Positions 1 through 5,506 of a stretch of DNA of 6,057 bases are shown in pieces. The notes below the pieces were generated by a model. That model did not search any database. It was not told the DNA's origin and saw nothing but the letters and a program-made list of their open reading frames with translations. Location: contig JAASTM010000165.1 in NCBI GenBank assembly GCA_021767325.1, positions 1 through 6,057 of the forward strand, in the 5' to 3' direction. Source of the DNA: Spirochaetales bacterium (GTDB taxonomy: Bacteria; Spirochaetota; Spirochaetia; DSM-16054; Sediminispirochaetaceae). The position numbers and the translations under genes are program-made. Positions within the stretch are counted from its first letter, which is position 1; the number at the start of each line of letters is the position of its first letter.

Positions 1-574
1 CCTCCATCTGCTTCATTTCAGCCGGCTCCAGGGGCGACGAACTGTCGCCCTTGACCGCGACGCGCAGGGTGCCATGCCCTACGAAGGGCATCGAATTGAG
101 CGGTAAGCCTTGCTCGCGCAGGGCCGTATAAAACTCCGCAGTACTCTCCCAGGGCCATGAGTCAATCGGTGAGCCGGGCACGTAGTATTGTATCCAATCC
201 CTCTGCCGCTCGGCCGGCATCGGGGCCGGTGAAAAACCGCACTGACCCGTCACTTCGGTGGTGACTCCCTGCAGTAGTTTCAGCCGCAGTTTTTCGGGGG
301 TAAAGGGGCCCAGGTCGGCATGGCTGTGGGCGTCGATGAAACCGGGGCTCACAAAGCAGCCGGATGCATCGATTCGCCGCAGCCGGGCCTGGGCCTCTGC
401 CCCCTGCGCGTGCTCCGGTTTGCCCGGTCTGGCCGGGCGGACCGCCGCGGAAGGGTAAGCCCGAGCAGAAGGGCGGACCGCCGCAATGCGCTCACCAGAA
501 ATTTCGACATCGGCCTTGAAGGCCGGGCTGCCAGTTCCGTCGATTATAGTGCCGTTTTCGATGAGGTAGTGCAT
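1..574 (-). CDS. N-acyl-D-amino-acid deacylase (D-aminoacylase), N-terminal part, cut by the left edge
   Basis: Zinc-dependent amidohydrolase that removes the acyl group from N-acyl-D-amino acids, giving a D-amino acid and a carboxylate; probably cytoplasmic. The 191 visible codons run off the left edge without a stop, so this is well under half of a family that is usually about 480-530 residues. Visible motifs are the N-terminal beta-domain (ENGTIIDGTGSPAFKADV, residues 6-23), the metal-binding PGFIDAHSHAD (77-87, His83 and His85), GVTTEVTGQCG (103-113) whose Cys112 sits where the family has its metal-ligand cysteine, and VGHGTLR (165-171), a family hallmark. The ATG at 574-572 is preceded by AAGG (585-582) seven bases upstream, and translation from it begins as the family does. 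Odd: residues about 32-66 form an Arg/Ala/Pro-rich stretch roughly 20 residues longer than I would expect between the first beta strands and the IDASG segment. It is transcribed divergently from ade. The family is clear; acyl and amino-acid specificity is not. Confidence 0.88.
   Translation of the reverse strand, partial: MHYLIENGTIIDGTGSPAFKADVEISGERIAAVRPSARAYPSAAVRPARPGKPEHAQGAEAQARLRRIDASGCFVSPGFIDAHSHADLGPFTPEKLRLKLLQGVTTEVTGQCGFSPAPMPAERQRDWIQYYVPGSPIDSWPWESTAEFYTALREQGLPLNSMPFVGHGTLRVAVKGDSSSPLEPAEMKQME
435..484. repeat. 14-bp direct repeat pair inside the deacylase gene
   Basis: GGGCGGACCGCCGC occurs exactly at 435-448 and again at 471-484, start to start 36 bp, i.e. 12 codons in frame. 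In the deacylase protein this gives AAVRP twice (residues 31-35 and 43-47). Each copy contains the odd palindrome GGCGG-A-CCGCC. Just beside it, GCCCGG (422-427) and CCGGGC (433-438) form a 6-bp stem with a five-base loop. The repeats lie in the unusually long low-complexity stretch of the protein. Confidence 0.7.
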
Positions 575-583
575 CTGTTAACC

Positions 584-611
584 TTGTTGCAGTTTGTTGT
601 AGAAATATCCT
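584..611 (+). promoter_or_regulatory. Candidate promoter for ade
   Basis: On the plus strand TTGTTG (584-589) is followed after 16 bases by TATCCT (606-611). An alternative -10, TATACT (623-628), overlaps the minus-strand TATAAT, but I find no well-spaced -35 for it. Either would place the transcript start within about 55 bases of the ade start. The assignment is tentative because neither box pair is close to consensus. Confidence 0.25.
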
Positions 612-620
612 ACTAGATGA

Positions 621-649
621 ATTATACTATAGCAACTACACAGTAATAA
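621..649 (-). promoter_or_regulatory. Candidate sigma70-type promoter for the deacylase gene
   Basis: Read on the minus strand, TTATTA (649-644) is followed after 17 bases by a perfect TATAAT (626-621), 46 bases before the deacylase start codon. The -35 element is a weak match and the -10 is a full match. The surrounding 575-670 stretch is markedly richer in A+T than the flanking genes, as expected for a divergent control region. Confidence 0.45.
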
Positions 650-670
650 ACGGATAAGACGGGAGTTGAT

Positions 671-2428
671 ATGCAACATAATGAAAACAGTACACTGAGC
701 AAGGCCGATCTGAAACGTCGCATAGATGTAGCGGTCGGACGAAAGCGGGCGGAACTGGTGTTCAAGGGGGCACGGGTGGTGAACGTGTTCTCCCACGAGG
801 TGCTCGAAGGCAATCTGGCGGTCGATAACGGGGTCATTATCGGGCTGGGAGCCTACGAAGGGGTAGAAGAGGTAGATGCCCACGGACGCTACCTCATTCC
901 AGGTTTAATCGATGCGCACGTTCACATTGAATCTTCGCTTACCTCTCCCGGACAGTTCGCCAAAGCGATTGTTCCCCGCGGTACTACCGCGATAATTGCC
1001 GATCCGCATGAAATCGCGAATGTCTGTGGCATCGAAGGTATCAAGTACATGTTAGAGGCCAGCCGTGAGGTGCCGCTGGATGTCTTTTTTATGCTTCCGA
1101 GCTGCGTTCCCTCGACGGAGTTCGAAAATGCCGGGGCGGTGCTAGATGCCGACAAGCTCTCCGGTCTGTTCGGAGAAGATCGGGTGCTAGGGCTCGGCGA
1201 AGTGATGGATTATCCGGCGCTGCTGGCCGGGCAGGACGGGGTGCTGGACAAACTGATGCTGGCCCTCTCCGACGGCCATGTGATCGATGGACACGGCCCG
1301 ATGATTTTGGGAAAAGAGTTGAACGCCTATGCCGCCGCCGGGGTGGGCAGCGATCATGAGAGCTCGACTCTAGACGAGCTGCGCGAGAGACTGCGGGTGG
1401 GAATGTACTGTCTCATCCGCCAGGGGTCGGCAGCCCAGAACCTGCCTGACCTCATCAGCGGTGTGAACGCGCATAATGCGCGGCGCTGCATGTTCTGTAC
1501 CGACGACCGCCAGCCGGAGGACATTTTAGAAGCGGGACACATCGACAATCATCTGCGTTTGGCCGTAGAACGGGGAGTCGACCCGATTACCGCGGTGCAG
1601 ATGGCAACCATCAACTCGGCGGAGGCGTACCGGCTCGAAAAGCGGGGCGCCCTGGCTCCGGGCTACCGGGCCGATATAGTGATGGTGGATGACCTGCAGC
1701 AGTTCAATGTGCAGCAGGTGTATGTAAAGGGTAAAAAGGTGGCCGATTCCCTGAAAGCCGGTTTCGAGGTACCGCATGCGGACATCAGCCGGGTCAGCGA
1801 TACGGTCAATGTAAAAGAGTTCGAGCAGGAAGAGTTCGAGCTGCAGCTCGAAACCGATATCGCCCGAGTGATTCGTCTGCAGTCGCACAGCCTGATTACC
1901 GAAGAGGTAACCCGCAAGGTTCACCGCGACGGCGAGGGCAACTTCGAGTTCCATGAAAAGCTCGATGTGCTTAAAATGGCGGTGATCGAGCGGCACAAGG
2001 CCTCCGGACACATCGGCCTGGCGCTGGTTGAAAACTATAAACTGAAACAGGGGGCGGTTGCTTCGACAATCGCTCACGATTCGCACAATATCATCGTAAT
2101 CGGATCGAATGACGCGGATATGTACACTGCGGTGCAGGAGCTCATTCGGGTCGGCGGTGGCATTACCATGGCGCTGGATGGGGAAATCCTCGATACTCTG
2201 GAACTGCCGATTGCCGGGCTCATGTCCGATGAAACCCCGGAATACGTCAGTGAGAAGCTGAGCAGAATGTATCCGATGGCCATTGAAAAACTGGGTGTGA
2301 ATAACGAACTCGATCCCTTTATGACGCTGAGTTTCCTGGCCCTCCCGGTGATTCCCGAGCTCAAGCTCACCGATATGGGGCTGTTCGATACCCGCAGTTT
2401 TACCTTCACCGAGGTATCGGTAAAGTAG
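671..2428 (+). CDS. ade: Adenine deaminase
   Basis: Hydrolytic deamination of adenine to hypoxanthine and ammonia, for purine salvage or use of adenine as nitrogen source; a cytoplasmic metalloenzyme (Fe or Mn in studied relatives). The 585-residue product is full length for the bacterial AdeC family (about 570-600). The amidohydrolase domain covers roughly residues 30-355: PGLIDAHVHIESS (77-89, His83/His85 metal ligands), ADPHEIANV (110-118), SCVPSTEFENAGA (144-156), LGEVMD (175-180), DGHGP (206-210), GSDHES (226-231) and MFCTDDRQPEDI (274-285). The family-specific C-terminal domain covers about 400-570 and includes GALV/IAHDSHNI-type sequence (IAHDSHNI at 467-474) and VGGGI (494-498). The ATG is preceded by GGGAG (661-665) five bases upstream. 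The stop lies two bases from the stop of the convergent ABC ATPase gene, with no recognisable terminator between. It is divergent from the deacylase gene and shares its promoter region. Identification is firm. Confidence 0.96.
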   Translation: MQHNENSTLSKADLKRRIDVAVGRKRAELVFKGARVVNVFSHEVLEGNLAVDNGVIIGLGAYEGVEEVDAHGRYLIPGLIDAHVHIESSLTSPGQFAKAIVPRGTTAIIADPHEIANVCGIEGIKYMLEASREVPLDVFFMLPSCVPSTEFENAGAVLDADKLSGLFGEDRVLGLGEVMDYPALLAGQDGVLDKLMLALSDGHVIDGHGPMILGKELNAYAAAGVGSDHESSTLDELRERLRVGMYCLIRQGSAAQNLPDLISGVNAHNARRCMFCTDDRQPEDILEAGHIDNHLRLAVERGVDPITAVQMATINSAEAYRLEKRGALAPGYRADIVMVDDLQQFNVQQVYVKGKKVADSLKAGFEVPHADISRVSDTVNVKEFEQEEFELQLETDIARVIRLQSHSLITEEVTRKVHRDGEGNFEFHEKLDVLKMAVIERHKASGHIGLALVENYKLKQGAVASTIAHDSHNIIVIGSNDADMYTAVQELIRVGGGITMALDGEILDTLELPIAGLMSDETPEYVSEKLSRMYPMAIEKLGVNNELDPFMTLSFLALPVIPELKLTDMGLFDTRSFTFTEVSVK

Positions 2429-2430
2429 CA

Positions 2431-3210
2431 CTATTCGGCGGAAAAGACGATGGTTTTGTTCTTGCGGCGCAGTACTTCCATGTTGATACCATAGAGTTCG
2501 GACAGATGTTCGCTTGTAAGCACTTCTTCCTCGGGGCCGGCGTGAATCACCCGGCCCTGTTTTAGTAAGAGGGCGTGAGTGGAAATATCGGCGGCCAGGG
2601 TCGGATCGTGGGTGGTAAACAGGATGGTCACCCCGTGGCTGAGCAGGGCCTTCAGCAGGTTCACCACCCGCTGGCGGTTGCCCGGGTCTAGGCGGCTGGT
2701 CGGCTCGTCCAACACCAGGATGTGCGGCTCCTGCACCAGGGCCCGGGCGATCATCAAAAGCTGATGTTCGCCTCCCGAGAGCTTTGAAGCCGGACGCTCC
2801 TGAAGCGGCAGGAGGCCCACTTTTTCGAGGGATTCACGGGCTATTTCGATATCCTCCGGGCCGGGCATCTCCAGCTGCGAGAGATACGGGGCCCGGCCCA
2901 GCAGAAGGTACTCCAGCACCGTGTAGTCGAAACGAACCTGTTCGTCCTGCGGAACCAGGCTCATCCAACGGCCCATCTGGCGGCGGGAGTAGCTGCGCAT
3001 GTCCTGCTGATTTAGAAAGATGTGTCCGGACTCCGGCTCCTTCCATCCCAGACAGATATCCAGCAGTGTCGATTTTCCGGCTCCGTTTGGTCCGAGAATC
3101 GTGTTCACGGTACCCTTTTCGATACTCATCGAAAGGTCCTGCAGTACCGGGGCGGCGTGGGACCGGTAGCGGTAACTGATCCGTTCGATTTCAAGCAACT
3201 TGGGCACCAC
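2431..3210 (-). CDS. FecE/BtuD-type ABC transporter ATP-binding protein
   Basis: Cytoplasmic ATPase that powers the importer encoded just upstream in the same operon. At 259 residues it is the normal size for the FecE/BtuD/FepC group. All nucleotide-binding motifs are present: Walker A GPNGAGKST (40-48), Q-loop Gln88 in VPQDEQ, signature LSGGEHQ (144-150), Walker B ILVLDEPTS (164-172) with catalytic Glu169, D-loop RLDPG, and switch His201 in FTTHD. It starts at GTG (3210-3208); a second GTG follows immediately and the first ATG is well inside the domain. The first 20 bases overlap the end of the permease gene, pointing to translational coupling. It is last in the operon and its stop lies two bases from the convergent ade stop. 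The ATPase type and complex are clear; the transported substrate cannot be read from this subunit. Confidence 0.94.
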   Translation of the reverse strand: MVPKLLEIERISYRYRSHAAPVLQDLSMSIEKGTVNTILGPNGAGKSTLLDICLGWKEPESGHIFLNQQDMRSYSRRQMGRWMSLVPQDEQVRFDYTVLEYLLLGRAPYLSQLEMPGPEDIEIARESLEKVGLLPLQERPASKLSGGEHQLLMIARALVQEPHILVLDEPTSRLDPGNRQRVVNLLKALLSHGVTILFTTHDPTLAADISTHALLLKQGRVIHAGPEEEVLTSEHLSELYGINMEVLRRKNKTIVFSAE

Positions 3211-4213
3211 GGTATTTTCCTTTCTTTATTCGCTTTTTCGTCAGCAGGACCAGGAACAGGGCTGCTCCGATCAGACTGGTCAAAACACCCAACGGAATCT
3301 CCCCATCCAGGACTGTTCTGGCCAGGGTGTCGCAGATCACCACATATATGGCTCCGATGATCATCGATGCGGGCAGGGCGAACCTGCCGTCCGAACTGAA
3401 CATGCGGCGGGCAATGTGCGGCACAATCAATCCCACCCAGCTGACGATACCGCTGATGGAGATAGTGGCCGCGGTAACCGCGGTAGCGGTAATCAGCAGC
3501 AGGAGCCGCTCACGAAAGGGTGCCAGCCCGAGTGAAAAGGCGGTGCGGTCGTCCATCGAAAGCAGGTTCAGACGCCAGCGGTAGCCGATCAGTAGGATCC
3601 CGCCGGCTATACAGACCGGAAGAATAGAGCGGGTCTGCTGCCAGTCGACGCTCCACAGGCCGCCCAGCATCCAGAAAGTGATCTCGGGCAGCTCGCTCAT
3701 CGGGTCGGCCACGAATTTTACTATTCCGATCCCGGAGGAAAAGAGCGCACTGACGGCAATTCCGGCTAAAATCAGGCGCAGCACCCAGCCGCCGAAATGA
3801 AAATGCCGGGCCAGGATGTAGGACACCGCCAGCCCGATCAGCGCGCACAGGGCCGCCGACACCTGAATCAGCCACAGAGCCGGTGCGAAGGCAACAATGC
3901 TGACCGCCGCCCCGAAGGCCGCCCCCTGGCTGACACCTAAAAACCCGGGCTCGACCAGGGGGTTGGCGAAAATCATCTGGAACACGAGGCCCGCCGCTGC
4001 CAGGCCGGAGCCCAGCAGCAGTGCTGCCAGCACGCGGGGCAGCCGCAGATTGAGTACCAGCGTTCTGGCCAGGGGATCTTCGGTCAGCAAAGCGGGCGAG
4101 ATGAGTCCCGGCTCAGGATAGCGGCCGGTGAGAACGGCCGCCACTAGTGTAACTGCCAAAGCCAGCAGCAGGAGCATAAGCCCCCGGCGCTGGCGCTTTA
4201 CATTCGACTGCAT
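3191..4213 (-). CDS. FecCD/BtuC-family ABC transporter permease
   Basis: Inner-membrane channel subunit of the importer, expected to work as a homodimer with two copies of the ATPase. The 340 residues and hydrophobic profile match the ten-helix BtuC/FecCD family: a short positive N terminus (KRQRR), a first helix at about 11-29, and further hydrophobic segments to about residue 325. Family motifs are LRLPR (56-60), NPLVEPGFLGVSQGA (84-98), GIVSWVGLIVPHIARR (255-270, the region before and at the coupling helices that touch the ATPase) and EIPLGVLTSLIGAALF (305-320). The C terminus is a basic tail (KKRIKKGK). The ATG at 4213-4211 is 16 bases after the binding-protein stop, with only a weak GGA-type ribosome site, so coupling to the upstream gene is likely. 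The end overlaps the ATPase start by 20 bases. The single permease gene implies a homodimer rather than a FecC/FecD heterodimer. Substrate undetermined. Confidence 0.94.
   Translation of the reverse strand: MQSNVKRQRRGLMLLLLALAVTLVAAVLTGRYPEPGLISPALLTEDPLARTLVLNLRLPRVLAALLLGSGLAAAGLVFQMIFANPLVEPGFLGVSQGAAFGAAVSIVAFAPALWLIQVSAALCALIGLAVSYILARHFHFGGWVLRLILAGIAVSALFSSGIGIVKFVADPMSELPEITFWMLGGLWSVDWQQTRSILPVCIAGGILLIGYRWRLNLLSMDDRTAFSLGLAPFRERLLLLITATAVTAATISISGIVSWVGLIVPHIARRMFSSDGRFALPASMIIGAIYVVICDTLARTVLDGEIPLGVLTSLIGAALFLVLLTKKRIKKGKYRGAQVA
3218..3224 (-). promoter_or_regulatory. Ribosome binding site supporting the GTG start of the ABC ATPase
   Basis: GAAAGGA (3224-3218, minus strand) lies seven bases before the GTG at 3210. 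It sits inside the last codons of the permease gene, so the ATPase has its own ribosome site although the genes overlap. This favours the first of the two adjacent GTG codons, though the second is also within range. Confidence 0.6.
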
Positions 4214-4229
4214 CCCGGCGTTCCGACGA

Positions 4230-5339
4230 TCAGTTCAGCGTAGTTTCGAGCCGCGGCAGAACCAGAGAGGAGATTTCACCGGCCGAAAGCCCGTACATAC
4301 TGCGGTAGAAACTGATCACCTCCGAACGCATGTCCATGCTTCTGAATATGTCCGGATGCAGGGTCGTAGCCAGCCACTGGGCGCCGAGAATCCAGCGTAC
4401 GTCCGGCTGGGCCCAGCTGTAGAAGTCGGCGGGAAAGGCGTGCACATTGCCTTCCCGGGTAGCCCGCAGCTGCTGCCACTTGTCGCTGCTGATAATCTCC
4501 TCGAAGAAATCGTCGGGAGCGCTGTGGTAGCTGGTTATGACAATCGAGTCGGGATCCCAGGCGGCGATCTGCTCGAAATTTACCGTCTTCCAGCCGCGCC
4601 CGATGTTCGAGTCGGCCCACACGGGGCTGCCGCCGGCAATCTCGACCTGAAATGTCTGAATCCAGCTCTTCGGGGGGATATTGAAGGAGGTGTCATTGCC
4701 GCGTACGCTGTAATAGAGCATGAGAACCCGCGGTTTGTCGTCTGCAGTCAGCGCCCTGGTCCTGCGCTCCAGATCGCTCAGCCGCTCTTCGTAGATTGTC
4801 ACGATTTCCTCCGCGCGGGCCTGCCGGTCAAGCACCTCTCCGAGGATATTGATATCCCGAATAAAAGATTCGGCACTCTCGAGGTTCAGCGCCAGCACCG
4901 GAATTCCCAGCTTCGACAAGGCTGCGCCGAGCCGCTTGTACATGAAATCCTTCACTATCACCAGGTCGGGACGTTGGGCGGCGATCTGCTCTGGGCCGAC
5001 CTCATGGGAGAGCTTGGTCACATCTGCAAAGTCGGGATCGAGGTAGTGCAGAAAATTCCCCAGCCCCTGGTTGGTTTTGCCGATGGCCACCACCTGGTCG
5101 CGGGCTTCCTCGAACAGATAGTAGGCGTTGGCCGTAATCAGCGTCGCCTTGCCGGCCAGCACAACCCGCTGCGGAACTCCGTCGATGGTGATCTCATTGC
5201 CGAGGGAGTCCTCGATGGTCAGCGGATATTGAGTCGAGGGTGCGGCGGAGGCGTTGAGCGGAACCAGCAGCGCTGCCACGAACAGGCCTGCCCCCAACAT
5301 CATTCGGATCAAAATATTAAAATGTGGTTGTGTGGACAT
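4230..5339 (-). CDS. Periplasmic substrate-binding protein of a metal-chelate/metal-oxyanion ABC importer (PF01497 type)
   Basis: Captures the substrate outside the inner membrane and delivers it to the FecCD permease encoded next. The 369 residues begin with a Sec-type signal peptide: hydrophobic core about 14-28 and an Ala-Ser-Ala cleavage site near residue 32. There is no lipobox and no cysteine anywhere in the protein, so it should be a soluble periplasmic protein. The mature part shows the two-lobe class III layout: IEDSLGNEITIDGVPQRVV (42-60), GPEQIAAQRPDLVIV (115-129), a long linker helix about 160-196, and a second lobe with VNFEQIAAWDPDSIVI (253-268) and VHAFPADFYSWAQPD (299-313). 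The ATG has GAGGAG (5350-5345) five bases upstream and a strong promoter before that. It is first in the operon. Possible substrates are ferric siderophore, haem, corrinoid, or molybdate/tungstate as for MolA. The short leader leaves no room for a cobalamin riboswitch. The family is firm; the ligand is open. Confidence 0.92.
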   Translation of the reverse strand: MSTQPHFNILIRMMLGAGLFVAALLVPLNASAAPSTQYPLTIEDSLGNEITIDGVPQRVVLAGKATLITANAYYLFEEARDQVVAIGKTNQGLGNFLHYLDPDFADVTKLSHEVGPEQIAAQRPDLVIVKDFMYKRLGAALSKLGIPVLALNLESAESFIRDINILGEVLDRQARAEEIVTIYEERLSDLERRTRALTADDKPRVLMLYYSVRGNDTSFNIPPKSWIQTFQVEIAGGSPVWADSNIGRGWKTVNFEQIAAWDPDSIVITSYHSAPDDFFEEIISSDKWQQLRATREGNVHAFPADFYSWAQPDVRWILGAQWLATTLHPDIFRSMDMRSEVISFYRSMYGLSAGEISSLVLPRLETTLN

Positions 5340-5377
5340 AAGTGCTCCTCATTTGAAAAAACTATGCAAGTCTGTGT

Positions 5378-5401
5378 CATTATATACAACGGTGAATAAT
5401 G
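5378..5401. promoter_or_regulatory. Candidate operator dyad overlapping the importer promoter
   Basis: CATTAT (5378-5383) and ATAATG (5396-5401) are perfect inverted repeats separated by 12 bases, so the half-site centres are 18 bp apart. The left arm covers the -10 region and the right arm lies in the spacer, a natural place for a repressor. It does not read as a convincing Fur, MntR or ModE box. AT-rich arms near a -10 box can also arise by chance. Confidence 0.3.
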
Positions 5402-5410
5402 GGATGTCAA
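5379..5410 (-). promoter_or_regulatory. Sigma70-type promoter of the ABC importer operon
   Basis: On the minus strand a perfect TTGACA (5410-5405) is followed after 18 bases by TATATA (5386-5381). An overlapping perfect TATAAT (5384-5379) has a 20-base spacer. Transcription would begin near 5372, giving a leader of roughly 30 bases that includes the GAGGAG ribosome site at 5350-5345. The leader is too short for a known metabolite riboswitch, so control is more likely by a DNA-binding repressor. Confidence 0.65.
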
Positions 5411-5448
5411 GGCACCGTCCGGGCACCCAACTCCGTCGCCCAGCCATC

Positions 5449-5478
5449 TGGACATCTGCGCCCTCTAATAGATACAAT
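5449..5478 (+). promoter_or_regulatory. Candidate promoter for proA
   Basis: TGGACA (5449-5454) is followed after 18 bases by TACAAT (5473-5478), each one mismatch from the sigma70 consensus. A start near 5485 would give a very short leader running straight into the AAGGAGG ribosome site at 5488. The two divergent promoters in this 163-bp gap (importer and proA) do not overlap. Confidence 0.4.
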
Positions 5479-5487
5479 GACCGTATC

Positions 5488-5494
5488 AAGGAGG
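5488..5494 (+). promoter_or_regulatory. Ribosome binding site that fixes the proA GTG start
   Basis: AAGGAGG is a near-perfect anti-16S match and lies eight bases before the GTG at 5503. There is no in-frame ATG nearby. The ATG at 5498 is in another frame and only three bases from the site, so it is poorly placed. Confidence 0.75.
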
Positions 5495-5497
5495 CGC

Positions 5498-5506
5498 ATG
5501 AGGTGA
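5498..5506 (+). other. Two-codon start-stop frame overlapping the proA start
   Basis: ATG AGG TGA reads Met-Arg-stop in a frame different from proA, and its AGG and TGA share bases with the GTG start codon at 5503-5505. It is a literal sequence feature; whether ribosomes use it is unknown. Its three-base distance from the Shine-Dalgarno is too short for efficient initiation. Confidence 0.2.

Noticed and set aside
2408..2421. Hairpin ACCGA-ggta-TCGGT as a terminator for ade or the importer operon
   Set aside because: The stem is only five pairs and no T-run follows on either strand.
1526..2431. 301-codon minus-strand open frame opposite ade
   Set aside because: It is antisense to the conserved ade coding sequence and reads as a compositional shadow (His/Arg/Leu-rich, no motif).
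3510..3875. 121-codon minus-strand frame inside the permease gene
   Set aside because: It overlaps the permease in another frame on the same strand, has an Arg/Pro-rich shadow composition, and has no domain.
5340..5380. Cobalamin or other riboswitch upstream of the binding-protein gene
   Set aside because: The predicted leader is only about 30 bases, and I see no conserved riboswitch motif in the 163-bp gap.
4128..5399. 423-codon plus-strand open frame opposite the binding-protein gene
   Set aside because: It lies almost wholly antisense to a gene with a clear signal peptide, ribosome site, promoter and family motifs. Its product has no recognisable domain, and long antisense frames are common in GC-rich genes.
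5411..5458. Short direct repeats GGCACC (5411, 5422) and CATCTG (5445, 5453) in the intergenic gap
   Set aside because: Six-base repeats at irregular spacing are expected by chance and match no known operator.
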